A stretch of DNA of 64,000 nucleotides from the NCBI GenBank assembly GCA_019359885.1, contig JAHBCN010003854.1:1-64000 (forward strand), given 5' to 3'. The position numbers were made by a program, and so were the translations under genes. Below are positions 1-23,510 of the stretch, piece after piece. Source of the stretch: Listronotus oregonensis. Its lineage: Eukaryota; Arthropoda; Insecta; Coleoptera; Curculionidae. Under the pieces are notes generated by a model. That model saw only the letters and a program-made list of their open reading frames with translations. It did no database searches and had not been told where the DNA came from. The first letter of the stretch is position 1; each line of letters opens with the position of its first letter.

Positions 1-3904
<3,904 letters not shown>

Positions 3905-3905
3905 T

Positions 3906-4823
3906 ATAAAGGGGTTTTTGGGTATGTCAAAAGGGGTCGTTTTTTTAATAAAAGTTCATTAAACGGGGGCCCCAAAAGTTATTAAATACGGGGGAAAAAG
4001 TTTTTTTTTTCTTTTTTTTTTTTAAAAAATTTTTTAGGCGAGAAATTTAAAATTGTCCAGTTTTGGGGGGTTAAAGCCCCCTTTTCCCTTTTTTTAAAAT
4101 GTTTTTTTAAAAAATTTTTTTACCTGTTTATTAAAAAAAGTTACTATAAATTCCCCTCATCAAAAATGTATACTTTATTTGGTCTAGGGAGCCGTTCTCG
4201 AGATAAAAAAACTTTGGGTCCCAAAATTTTTTTTGGGAAAAGAATTTTTTGGCCAATTTTTTTCAAAGCATAGGTATTTTTCCAGGGACGTTTTTAAAAC
4301 AAAGTAACCCCAAAATCCCCTCAAAAGCCCGGGGGTTGGGGGCCTTTGGGGGATTTTGGGGGGGTTGGGGGCTTTTTGGGGGCCCCAAAAACTTTTATCA
4401 CCTTTAAGAACTACCATTAAAAATTTGAAAAATTGGCCAAAATTTTTTTTTAAAAAAAATTTGGGGGGTCCTTTAAAGTTGTTTATCTCAGAAGGTTCTC
4501 CAGACCTTAAAAAGATATACATTTTTGATGGGGATGGATTTTTAATTTTTTTTAATAAACATCAATATTCAACAAAAAAAAATTACATCCGGAGGAGGTT
4601 GGCCCTCCTTTTAAAAAAAAAGCGGGGGGAATTTTAAATTTCGCCTCGAAACCCCAGATCCCAAATTTTGTCCGCTAGGTCATTTGGTTAAAAAAAAATT
4701 TTAAAAAACGAACAAAAATTTAAAAATTTAACCCCTTATCTTAATAAAAATTTTGGGGCCCCCCAATGAATTTTTTTGCCAAATCGAACAAACCCCCTTA
4801 AATTATGAAACCCTAAAACACCC
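3906..4823. mobile_element. Inverted-repeat element E2b, homopolymer-rich
   Basis: The left arm (AAAGGGGTTTTTGGGTATG, then a CGGGGGCCCC box near 3965) pairs with the right arm (GGGGCCCCCC near 4756, ending in ACACCCTGTATA). Inner arms near 4165-4260 and 4430-4530 also pair. The centre (about 4320-4390) is a string of G and T runs. The short reading frames here have no recognisable domain and are low-complexity products of the repeat. Confidence 0.65.
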
Positions 4824-4826
4824 TGT

Positions 4827-7666
<2,840 letters not shown>

Positions 7667-7744
<78 letters not shown>
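7667..7744. repeat. (TA)n microsatellite, tract 4
   Basis: TA run of about 78 bp between E3b and E4. Confidence 0.97.
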
Positions 7745-11239
<3,495 letters not shown>

Positions 11240-12768
11240 ATCATCCCTTTTAAAAACCAACAGTTAGTAGTCGCCCAACATAGATGGGTTCCAGCATTCC
11301 TGTTATCTCGTTTCCATCGTCCTGATGTTCTGGTGAAACCTCTCTTCTTGTTCGTCGCTTACTGCACCCAAATTTTCCGGGAAAAAAATCAAATGGGAGT
11401 GCAGAAAATGTATTTTTAGAGAGATGCGACACCCTAGTAATTTATAGGTTTTCAACAGTTCATCTATGAGGATTTTATAGTCTTCATCTTTCTTGTTGCC
11501 CAGAAATCCTTTTACTACACGTACAAAACACGTCCAAGCTGCAAATTCCTTTTCATTTAATTGTTCTTGAAAACAGAGATCATCTGGGAGCTTCCTTATC
11601 TAAGATCCCATAAATATGATTTCTTTTAATTTTCGTCACTTAGTTGAGGAAATATTTCTCTTAGGCACTGGAAACCACTACCTTTTTTAGTCCAAGCTTA
11701 ATATGGAGAGGCGGTAGCAGCACCTTTTTTGGGTTAACAAGGGATGGTATATTTAATGTTTGAAGTACCAGGTTTAAAAGAAGTTGTATGAGGTCCAATC
11801 CTTTTAACTGCAGTGTTCTTTTGTTGCCCTACTGTCCCACAGAGACAAAAAACAGCAATACTTTGTAAAACCCCCTTGAAGACCTAGCAAGATACCCATG
11901 ACTTTTTAATCTCCATAGATATCGCACTGATTCTCTTAATAGTTAACATGATTTAATATAGTTGTTAAGTTGTCACTGGTTTGTTTTATTGTCACTGAAT
12001 GGACTAAAGCAATAGATGGCTTTTTGTTTAAATTATGAAGCAGAACTGCTTTTAGGCTGTATTTCGACGAATCTATGAATAAACGCCACTCGCTATAATC
12101 ATGTTGCATATTAAGCTTATTAAACTTCATAATGTGATATTCCATTTTCGGTAAAGTGAAACACTTGCTTTTTTATCAAACAAGTTGCACTGTTGAGGTC
12201 TGGAACTGAGAAGTTCCGATTTTTGTTGTAACAATCCTAGGTCACGTAGTCATTTAATTCATTCTGAGTTATTAAGTGAGGTTCATTGGTAGTTGGTAAA
12301 AATCTTGGGTCACAGCTGGTGTTCTAAGGAAGTTGTAGATCAAATTCTGATGATGAATTAGAATTTCTGGAAAACACGATGTCCAGGTTTAAAGGCGCTA
12401 TCGGTACCGGTAGTTCCTGGCAATGAGGAAGTGGCCATAGCGCAAAAGACAAATTACTCTATTTTGTCTTTATGCTTTTTTGAAATCCCTTCTGTTTTAG
12501 TGATGCAAAAGAAGCAATCATTTACATGGTCAATAGGTTCTCTCCACACCATAGAAACAGCAAACCGCATAGAATTTTTCTTGCGATACATCCACTGCAC
12601 TAAATTTACGTGTCAACTCACACAACAAACATGAGGAGCCCAACTTTTATCTTGATTCTCAATTTGGCACTAAAAATATAGATCTAGCTTGGGACTAATA
12701 AATCGTCCACATATATAACAAAATTTATTGGCTGGATTTTTGCAACATCGACGACTCGAACTTGCCAT
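11240..12768 (-). pseudogene. Decayed gene of a repeat-associated insect family (unknown function)
   Basis: Minus-strand pieces occur in collinear order. An N-terminus at 12768 reads MASSSRRCCKNPANKFCYIC (a CxxC zinc-finger-like start), then DKSWAPHVCC, then REPIDHVNDCFFC. Next, at 11936-12145, come YSEWRLFIDSSKYSLKAVLL and KPSIALVHSVTIKQT. A C-terminal piece at 11250-11432 contains DFFPGKF and EITGMLEPIY. This arrangement matches a multicopy family of uncharacterised insect and cnidarian proteins that I recognise from its YSEWRLFIDSSK and HLDFFP blocks; it behaves like a transposon-borne gene. Internal stops and frameshifts show it is dead here. I know of no established function. Confidence 0.7.
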
Positions 12769-14187
12769 TTTATATTAAAATCGACTTAAACACTTGATTG
12801 TACTGTAAACGAGACAAAAACCAACTAAACTGCAGTAAACGATAAAACTCTTAAAGGTTGGTACAATACTGTAAAAATAACCCCTCTGTGGTCTTATTGT
12901 GTTTTCCGGTCCTAAGGCAGGAAAAAATTATTTCAAAGATCGAATTATATAAAAGAGAAGCAGGTACTTGAAAATGGGACGGCCTAGGCCATTTTTGGGT
13001 AAAAGTGTTGTAATAACTTCCTAAATAAAACGCAAAATAAGCATTCTCATCGATGTTACAAAAGTTATGTCGACTTGTGTTATTGGGAAATATTTTTTTT
13101 TATTTTTTCTTAAATATAATGTTTACATTGTTTAATAATTTTAACGTGCTAAGAAATATTTTATATAATGGCTATACGAATTTACTAATTATTCTTAAAA
13201 CAAGTTATGTGTACATTCTAAAATTAATTGTATTTTTCATAAATTTTTAACAAAAACCCGTTTCATCTCCTAATCGAAGCTGCATTTAAAAAAAAATGCT
13301 AAAAGACATCATTCTTATGTTAGGTATTGTGGTTATATTTTTTAGGAATATTAATGTACTAGTACTACATTATGACTTACGCTTACATGCTCTGGTAAAA
13401 AAAATTGTAAACGTTTTTAAAAGAATTACAAAAAAAAAACGGTAAAAACTATTTTTACAAAAGTACTTGGGGCATTACCCTTTTAAATATTTTAGATTAC
13501 TTTGGAAACTATCTGTATATTTTTCACCTAAATATCAGTTTTGGTTTGAAGCATTCTATTTCACTCTAACCACAATAATTTATTATTTTTTAAAATTTAC
13601 CTAAATCCGTGGGTAACCAGATAGCTACAGAAATTTACGACTTATTGATCAGATTTTTTTTCTTTCTTAATCTCCAAAAAGCTACATCAATCAATCATAG
13701 AGAATCTGAAAGAAACAGAAATTAATTACGTAGAAAAACATTTATCTTCCTATTATACCTTCTACTTCCTTCGTTTGAGTTTTTTTTTCATAAAACTCAG
13801 CTCGAGAGAAAATATTATTAGGTTTAGTCTTTTCCGAAATGACCCAAACATAAAGCTGCTACGGAAAGTAAGTTGATATACGAGGTGCAAGGGCGTACAG
13901 GTAAAGAAACGAAATTAAATTGATTTAGAAGCTTTCCTAAAATGTGGTTATTTCTTTTTACAATTTAAATATGTTATGGTAGAAAATAGAAAATTTAGAT
14001 TTTGCTCTTAAAGGACTCCGCACCATTTACACGGAAATCTTGTCTACGGTGAAATGTTAAAATTAAAAATCTAGGATTAGATAGATTAAATCATGCTGAG
14101 CAAGAAATGTCCTTTGGTACAAAGCCCGTTATGCCCGTTAAAAAAAAAAAAAGGTATAAGCTTTTGAAGCCAAACGAGATAACTTTT
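12769..14187. other. AT-rich non-coding stretch
   Basis: No gene recognised. The reading frame at 13053-13250 is a hydrophobic AT-rich frame without a domain. Confidence 0.45.
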
Positions 14188-14862
14188 ACCAAAACAGAAG
14201 AAATTCTAGAGGGGCTTTGTACCTATAGGTTATGAATTTATGTGTGAATATAAAAAATGTTAACCATAATAAATTTAATTTTGTTGAAGGTTTGAGTACC
14301 CTTTACTTATTTAAGTTTGTTTTTTTTATTTTAAGTTTTAGTGACTTCTCAGCGCATTTTAGTTTTCTGAACTAGTTCAGTTCGACATTTTTTGTTTAAA
14401 ATGTAACTAAATAAATAATTGTCGGATCAGCATTATCTTTGAGTGGCAAGAAGAGTTGAGTTCGGTGATTATCTTATTCTATTTTGGTACTTTCATGGGT
14501 ACTTCTGTACATGGACCATAAAAACCTTGAAAAATTTACATCTAGCGTGATTTTTGCATTCGCGAATAAGCTTGAACACCCTTCGCATGTCCAACCTTAA
14601 TGCTCTACATAAAACTCACGCGAGTATTAAGTATCCCTTATTTTCATTGTAAACAACAAATTAATGTCGAATTGCATCCGTTCAAATAACTAAAATGCGC
14701 TGAGAAGTCACTAAAATTTCCAAAAAGAGACAAACTAAAACCAGTAAAGAGTACTTAAAAATTTAATAGAAATCATATTTAATATGGTTAATAATTTTTA
14801 CACTTACACCTATATTCATAACCTATAGGTACAAAGCCCTCTAGAATTTCTTCTGTTCTGAA
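14188..14862. repeat. Inverted repeat / foldback element, about 675 bp
   Basis: The arm AACAGAAGAAATTCTAGAGG at the left, followed by GGCTTTGTACCTATAGGTTATGAAT, pairs with 14815-14862. Inner boxes GTGACTTCTCAGCGCATTTTAG (about 14340) and CTAAAATGCGCTGAGAAGTCAC (about 14693) also pair. No coding sequence. Confidence 0.8.
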
Positions 14863-15030
14863 TCATCATGTAAATTTTAAGTTGAAAGGAAATCATTGTA
14901 AGTATACTTTTTTTCATGTTCGAGCAACTAGTTAAGTTAGTATGATACACCTTGTTATAGTCAGTTGTTTTTTCTTTTCGAGATATTGAGTTAGCTACAA
15001 TTTAGCAGGTTTTTAGTTGCGAGAAAATGA

Positions 15031-15110
15031 CTAACCGGGTGGTGCATTGTCGGGCACGATAAAGGAAATCCTATGTAATTTTTATTGAGGTAAATTATTG
15101 GCTTATCTAA
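15031..15110. repeat. Single arm of the 38.3-kb MITE family
   Basis: ACCGGGTGGTGCATTGTCGG and the following GGAAATCCTATGTAATTTTT match the left arm of the element at 38264-38605. The second arm is not visible, so this is a truncated copy. Confidence 0.65.
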
Positions 15111-15423
15111 TTATTTTGGAGAAAAATTCTATTAAAGTTTATTGAAGAGCATGCAAATGTACGACCATAGTAATAACTATAGATTTTTCGGTTACACCGT
15201 TTGCGGGTTAAATGGATATATTTTTAAAAATTGTAACTTTATTATCGCCTCATATTTATGAACAATAAAAATACCAGTTAGTTGTGAATTTACGTTGTCA
15301 TTTTGAAATTTGATGCTTTATCATTACGGCTACCGTCGCTCATTGCCCCAACGGAATCGCAGCTGACGTTCACAAAGCTTTATGATACAACTATCTGATG
15401 CATTCCCCTAATTATCGCTTGAT

Positions 15424-15644
15424 AGCATGGATTCTAGAATGGTAAAGGATCACCCACTCTGTTTTACAAAAATGGCAGATAGCGTTGTGTTCCAGAGGGT
15501 CGTTCTTAAACTTTACTTTATACGGTCAAGGTCATTGGTTTTCATTGGTTCCCTGAGCTACACCAGCGCCTCCTAGTGAGGGCCACTTTTTGAGCAAAAC
15601 AGCCATAAGTGAGGATGATCCTTTACTTCTCTAGAATCCATGCT
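15424..15644. mobile_element. MITE with about 30-bp terminal inverted repeats
   Basis: About 220 bp bounded by AGCATGGATTCTAGAATGG and its near-exact inverse CTCTAGAATCCATGCT, with GGTAAAGGATCA and TGATCCTTTACT inside them. TA lies on both sides. The interior (ATTGGTTCCC, CACCAGCGCCTCC, GGGCCACTTTTTGAGC) is found again, inverted, at 49668-49800. Non-autonomous. Confidence 0.8.
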
Positions 15645-16431
15645 TAATAGGAACTTGGTCATGTAAATCTCTTACTGGCTTCTAGACTATAAATATTATT
15701 TCTATTAAAGGAGAAACAAGAGAATTATTTTTTATCAAGTACTATATCCTACGTAATTATTTTTTAAAAACTTGTCTTAAGCCCCTTTATTGGTCTTAAA
15801 AATTTAAGTAACTCCTAGATAAACACTTTAGATATAAAATATTTTTGTCTTCATTGGTCAATAATATTACTTCTTTAATAAATTAAAACGTATATATATA
15901 TAGAACTCCTAAAAAACCAGCACAATAAAATACCAAATGTATGTTTTTTTAACTCCAATATTATTTATTAAAGCACTTTAGTGTCTATTTCAACTTGGAA
16001 GATTTAAGGAGATTCACTTAAAAACTTTGAAAGTTCAACTTTATCTGGGATCAAAGACTTAGGATAAAATCCCTTTTAACATCTTTCTTCTCTCCGGGCA
16101 ATACTTATAAGAGCATTTTAGTTGTGGCTTATCTTCATTCCTTTGATAATAATTAGGCGGTTTTTAGTAACTACTTTAAACAAATAGCGGTCAATAGTGC
16201 AGTGGAGCATTATTTTATCGTGTTTTTTAATAAACATAGATAATAATGAAATAATTTTCCACGCGGTATTAAAAGCCGCTCAGCTTCTATATAAAATAAA
16301 TAAATCGAAATGACGTTATTATTTGCTTTAAACCATTGTCGGTTTGTTCGGAAATTAACTTAAGATTTGATTTTTAAATTGACAACCCTAATGTAGAAAA
16401 TAGTTAAATAGTAAAATAGTTATTTACGTTA
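15645..16431. other. AT-rich non-coding stretch
   Basis: Nothing recognised beyond a short TATATATATA at about 15892. Confidence 0.45.
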
Positions 16432-16552
16432 CAAGGCCGGGATCTTTAATATACCATTAAAGTACAAGTCTAGATATTTACGGACAAGCCGACGGAGGGG
16501 CCGAGTCCGGAATTTCTAGACGAGTACTTTAATAACATTTCACGGCCGTGTA
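16432..16552. repeat. Short inverted repeat with GC-rich centre
   Basis: ATTAAAGTACAAGTCTAGA pairs with TCTAGACGAGTACTTTAAT. Further out, TACAAGGCCGGGA pairs loosely with CACGGCCGTGTA. The loop is GC-rich (GCCGACGGAGGGGCCGAG). Probably a small MITE. Confidence 0.6.
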
Positions 16553-16821
16553 TTCTACAGCGTTTAATTTCATACTGTTTTTTTTTTTTTGATAAGTAAA
16601 TTGAAGTGTGAATATTCGGATAATATGAAGGTGTCAGTATTGCAAAAATAAGGTAAACATAGCTAAAATAATATAAGTTGATGTTGTTGTTGATCTAGTT
16701 ATCTTTAAATTGGTTGCTACCGTTAACGTTTATTAAGTAATTAAGTTGTAATTTTATTGTAATTTGCACAAAAAAATGTTTAGAATTAACCCTATGTTAG
16801 TAAAAATACTAAATTTCAGGA

Positions 16822-16854
16822 ACTAGGCCGGTAAAGTTACTTTACCGGCCTAGT
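16822..16854. repeat. Perfect 33-bp palindrome
   Basis: ACTAGGCCGGTAAAGT, a central T, then its exact reverse complement. It could fold as a 16-bp hairpin with almost no loop. It shares the GGCCGGTAAAGT flavour with the repeat 300 bp upstream. Confidence 0.85.
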
Positions 16855-17008
16855 GATGTAATGTATCATTTCCTGGACTTAAACTGACAACGTAATGTAG
16901 TATATTAAGGTACAGTATGAAATAAATAACATTTAAAGTTTAATAATAATTCTTTTAATAACAATTAAATCTCGGACTTCCACTGTTTTTATTTGTTAAT
17001 TGATACAC

Positions 17009-17056
17009 AACGTTTCGGTTAGTGATGTATGTATCTCTAACCGTTTTCAAGTGATA
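17009..17056 (-). ncRNA. Hammerhead-like core at the 3' end of a Penelope-like element (degenerate)
   Basis: On the minus strand the sequence runs CTTGAAAA, then CGGTTAG, a 14-nt loop, CTAACCG, then AAACGTTG. The box - stem - CGAAAC order resembles the CUGAUGA - stem II - GAAA core of hammerhead ribozymes, which are documented in Penelope-like elements. The first box departs from consensus, so activity is doubtful. Confidence 0.35.
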
Positions 17057-17085
17057 ACTAAAAATTATTGTTAAAAGCTACGACC

Positions 17086-17580
17086 TCATATACTATTCGT
17101 TGTACACCGAAACTTGACCGACTTTTCACGGTTCAGCAACGGCAGCCAGATATTCGGAATGTGGACACTAGGTTTGCTAAATACATTTTGGTTGTTTGCA
17201 ATTATTACAGCTTCTTTAAAATTTCTTTTCTTCCAGTGGGTTTCTTTATGAATAATTTTTGCTTCCGACCATTGTATGCGGTGTTGTTTTGACCATGAGT
17301 GTTTGGCAAACCCTGATTTCGACGTTTCACCTTGCTCTGTATGTTTTTTGTGTTCTTTAACTCTTATTTCGAGTGGTCTTTTTGTTTCCCCGATGAATAC
17401 TTCACCACATTTACAGGGAATTTGGTAGATACAGTCATTTTTTGAAACATTGTTGTCCGGTCTCGTAAGTAAAAATACTTCTTAGAGTGGTTTGGGATTT
17501 AAATGATGTTTTAATATTATACCTATTCGCTATTAGCCTCACTTTACCCTCTTCTTCAAATTCTATATTATGCCGATGGG
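17086..17580 (-). pseudogene. Penelope-like retroelement, C-terminal GIY-YIG endonuclease end
   Basis: The minus strand reads EEEGKVRLIANRYNIKTSF (about 17550-17490), then after a single frameshift NDCIYQIPCKCGEVFIGETK, RPLEIRVKEHKKHTEQGE, SGFAKHSWSK, WSEAKIIHKETHWKKRNFKE and VFSKPSVHIPNIWLPLL, with a TGA stop at 17086-17088. The C-x-C segment and the spacing before GET.RPLE.R..EH are those of the GIY-YIG nuclease at the C-terminus of Penelope-like elements, which cuts DNA for target-primed insertion. The reverse transcriptase is missing, as expected of a 5'-truncated insertion. The frameshift near 17460 makes it a pseudogene. Confidence 0.85.
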
Positions 17581-20098
<2,518 letters not shown>

Positions 20099-20702
20099 AA
20101 TATATATATATAAAATTTAAATTGTATATAACTTTAACAGTCACGTACAATACTTTTTTGCTGACATATAAAACCCTTTAAAAAATTGGTATAAAATACA
20201 ACTGTCAAGATCTATATCTTTTTCTAAAGTTATAAGATTTTTTTGTATTAAATTTAATTATAGGGTTGTGCTTTTTAATTTTTATAACGGTAAAATAGGC
20301 TCATAACTCACACAATCTAATAGAAACTTCACATTTACTTAACTACTTAACTATTTTTTTTTGGTGCCCAATTGGGTTAAATTAGTGCTTTGAACTTTTT
20401 TGTTATTATTAAGCACAAGTTTAAATACAGACACACTAACTCACAGAAGAACATCTGAGTTTTTGTAAATACGATTTTCATTAGCGATGGGCACCTTATA
20501 TTTTAAGAAGGTGACAAAAATTAAAAAAAAAACATTTTTAATATTTTTTATATATTATATTAGGCCAGTTGACTAAGCATATATCGAGGGTTAATAAGAA
20601 AGTTAAAATTATAAAAAATACTTTTTTGTGTCACTTCACAATTAGCAATTTAAATTTTAATAATAACTTTTAAATTGATTTCTTTAGTCATATATTAATA
20701 TA

Positions 20703-21722
20703 GTTCATTCAAAACGCGGGTCCTGGGTGCCCAATTTTGCTGCAAGTAAAGACTATCTTCAGGGTAGGTTTTTTGGTTCGCTGATTCCGAATTTTTGGGT
20801 CCCGCAACTCGGATATTCTGGCATCACCTCTAAAAACTCAAAAAACACCCTTTTAAGGGGTTGTTTTTATAAAAGTCCATAAATATTTCTTTAGGCACCT
20901 GAAAAAACTCATAGGGGACGTTTTTTGGGTCGCTGATTCCAAATTTGAGGTTGATGAAACCCTTGAACCGCGGTAACACCCCTAAAAGGGCAAAAACACC
21001 CTTTTTAGAGGTTTATATATAATAATAATCTTATAAAAAATGTATAGAAATTATTAAATATTGATAAAAATTTGTATTGTTTATGGCATTATATTAATTT
21101 GTGCATAAATTAAATTTTAAGGTTATTTATTGTGGGTGAAACAACCCCTAATCATCCCTACAATTTAAAATAATGCAAAACAAAAAAAAATTGTGGGTTG
21201 TGTCTAAAAATTTATATAAATAACCATTTCACTACCAAAAAAAAATATCTCCCTTAAGGGATTAAAAGTACCCATCGCACCCCTATTGGGAGCTTAGAGA
21301 TCGAATGAAAAGTAAAACAATGAGTTTAAAATGTTTCTTTTGTATTTTTTTTAATATACGAAAAATTTCATCCAAAAATGGATTCACCAATATGCAACAG
21401 TAATCATTTTAACTAATTGTGTTAATTTTGATTCGAATTAGATATTTTTTAAACTCCCAAAGGGGATGCGGGGGTATTTATAATCTCTTAGGGAAGGGAA
21501 GGAGTGTTTTCTGGATGCCTAAAAAGCATTATCATACATTTTTATAGAATTTTTGTTAAAAAAAACCCTAAAAAGAAAGTTTTCTGAATTTTTAGGGGTA
21601 ATGCTAAAATTTTAGGGCTGCGGGACCCCGAAATTAGAAATCAGCGATCCAAAAAACGTACCCTGGAGGTAATCTTTACTTGCAGCGAAATTGGGCACCC
21701 AGGATCCGCGTTTTGAATGGAC
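20703..21722. repeat. Inverted repeat / foldback element, about 1.0 kb
   Basis: GTTCATTCAAAACGCGGGTC and GGGTGCCCAATTTTGCTGC at the left pair with GCAGCGAAATTGGGCACCC and CCGCGTTTTGAATGGAC at the right. Interior boxes also pair (TTTTTTGGTTCGCTGATTCC with ATCAGCGATCCAAAAAACGT). A second, degraded copy of the TTTTTTGGGTCGCTGATTCC segment lies at about 20920, so the left arm contains a tandem duplication. No coding sequence. Confidence 0.8.
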
Positions 21723-22758
21723 TACTAAGGGTACAGCAATAAAAAAACTTAAAATTATTTAGGTATCTAAACCTTAATACATATTTATTGTTAATAATAA
21801 AATAAAGTAAGTTTAAATATGTAACGTTATGTGATATTGACGGCATATAGCTTTTTTACTCCTAAAAGTAATTTAAAAGATTATTAACACAATTTAATAA
21901 GATGACCCCAAAATTATTATCATTTTTCAGAGTGGCCAAAAATAATAAAACTTTGGTAAAAGAAAAGGTTTGAAATAACTGCAAATAATTCTCAAAAATT
22001 TGTGGTTGGCCCAGTAACTTTTGATTTTAGTAACTAGTCATATTTTGCATTTTAAGAAAAAACATGTAATATCTCTTTTACTTAAAATGGTGCTTTCAGT
22101 AATTTGGCACCATTTTAAATTTTACCTAAATCTATTTTTCGATTACAATGAACCCCAAACTCTCAACCAAAAACAGAGCGCAAGACTTGGACCGCGCAAG
22201 ATCGTTCAGCTAAAAATTCTTTGTAGATGGTGCCCACGCAAACTCACTACAAAACTAGCACTAGGTGCATTATGGTTGAATTGATGAATGAAAAAGAATT
22301 AATGTTAAACTAATCTTATTTTCGCACGCAGACGCTGACAGTCAAATGTTTTTGATTTTTTTAACATAAATCCCCTATGTATGATTTCTGATACTAACAC
22401 TGCTAGAAAGTTGATGCCTTTTTATTAATTTTGGTTGATTTATATAAATTTTATCATAATCCCATACTTTACGGTTATTACATAAACTCTTATACATTAT
22501 ATAAGAAATAACACCTTAAGATATAAACTTTATAGCGTATAATAAATCTGAAGTTTAAATGAAGCCGAATTGTGATTTAACGAATAACATTGTTAAGGTA
22601 AATAAAATGAGGTTATATATAGCAGAAACGGGGTTCTTACCTTGCTAGTTATGACTTAGAAGTCACGTGGTGTTCTTGACGCACCAAAAAAGGATCCAAC
22701 GCGCGACTTTGATGGGGCTTATTTGACAATTATATTTAAGGGTTCCTTTGGTACCTAC
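21723..22758 (-). other. Start of intron 1 of the NALF-like gene, AT-rich
   Basis: Immediately downstream (minus strand) of the donor at 22758. No second exon could be found. A reading frame at 22021-22284 (plus) has no domain. Confidence 0.45.
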
Positions 22759-23196
22759 CTTGCAATGTTCGCAGTTGAAAGCGATTGAATAGTTCTGAGC
22801 GCAATCGTAGCGCCGTAGGAGTTCGGTATGGCTGCAGGAAGCTTGGGCGGCCAGGTCGTCGGCTTCGAGGAGTTCTTGCAGGAGAAGGCGGCAGGTTCGG
22901 GTGTCGTGGAAGGCGGCCTTTGGTAAGGCCTGGGCGACCCGGTGCTCGCAGCAGTGGCGCAGCCGAAGGTTGGCCAGCGCGGCGCGGCGCCGCCCGGGCG
23001 ACAGGTCGCGGCCGCACAGCTCGTCTTTGTGCGATTCTTGCAGAAAATGAAGGCACTGTAACGGGTCGTTTTTGGGGGCGCAGGGTAGGGCGCAGGCCGC
23101 GGCGGGCGCGGTGCACGGGGCGCCCGGGGCCACGGCGGCCACGGCCACGGCGGCGGCCATCAGGAGCAGCAGGCCCGGCTGGGCCCGCCGGGGCAT
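22759..23196 (-). CDS. First coding exon, cysteine-rich secretory protein, probably NALF/FAM155/Mid1 family
   Basis: The exon encodes 146 codons in phase 0 from an ATG at 23196 in an acceptable context (CAGAATG). It ends at an excellent splice donor, AAG|GTAGGT. Residues 1 to about 27 form a signal peptide (basic start, then LLLLMAAAVAVAAVA). Cysteines follow at about 28, 35, 39, 48 and 61, then an arginine- and leucine-rich helical stretch. The exon ends YDCAQNYSIAFNCEHCK, with an N-glycosylation sequon at about N135. A Cys-rich ectodomain ending in a YSIxFNCxxCK-type motif at an exon border recalls the NALF/FAM155/Mid1 proteins, whose next exon would begin with AYRxWxCS. Those proteins help fold or traffic the NALCN/narrow-abdomen sodium leak channel. 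Codons are strongly GC-ending, unlike anything else here. The family call rests on motif memory. An unrelated secreted Cys-rich protein is possible. Confidence 0.7.
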
Positions 23197-23510
23197 TCTG
23201 CGGGGCGATGGGGCGTCACGAGGCGCGGGGGCATCGCTGCGGGCGGCCGGAGGGCCCCCCCTCGCGGCCCCGGGGCCCGCTAGGCACTCGCGCGGGCCCC
23301 CAAAGGCCCTCGCTCATGGTGCTGCATGCTTTTTTGGGCTCGCGGCGGCGGCGGACTCGCGCATCACTCGGCACTTTTGCACTGCCGCCGCACGGGGTGC
23401 TGCTGCGGGCTCTTCCGCTCGGCCGCCATCTTGACTGAGCGCATCTGCGGCGCCCGCCCGGGCCGCGCCGAGCGCCGGTCGATCGTCGCGCGCCTCTTCG
23501 ATACCGTTTC
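23197..23510 (-). promoter_or_regulatory. GC- and CpG-rich 5' leader and probable promoter region
   Basis: Extremely GC-rich sequence immediately upstream of the start codon, ending abruptly in AT-rich DNA at about 23510. It contains GCCGCCATCTTG at 23422-23433, which on the minus strand is CAAGATGGCGGC, the consensus for YY1/Pleiohomeotic. No TATA box is seen. The transcription start cannot be placed from sequence alone. Confidence 0.55.
23364..23429 (-). other. Upstream open reading frame, 21 codons
   Basis: If the transcript starts above 23429, the ATG embedded in the AAGATGGCGGC motif opens a frame of 21 residues (MAAERKSPQQ...) ending in TGA before the main start. It could reduce translation of the main frame. 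If transcription starts inside or below the motif, this frame does not exist. Confidence 0.35.

Noticed and set aside
4184..4637. Frames of 93-112 codons on both strands rich in FF, KK, PP and GG
   Set aside because: They lie in the homopolymer-rich inverted repeat E2b and mirror each other; composition is low-complexity with no domain.
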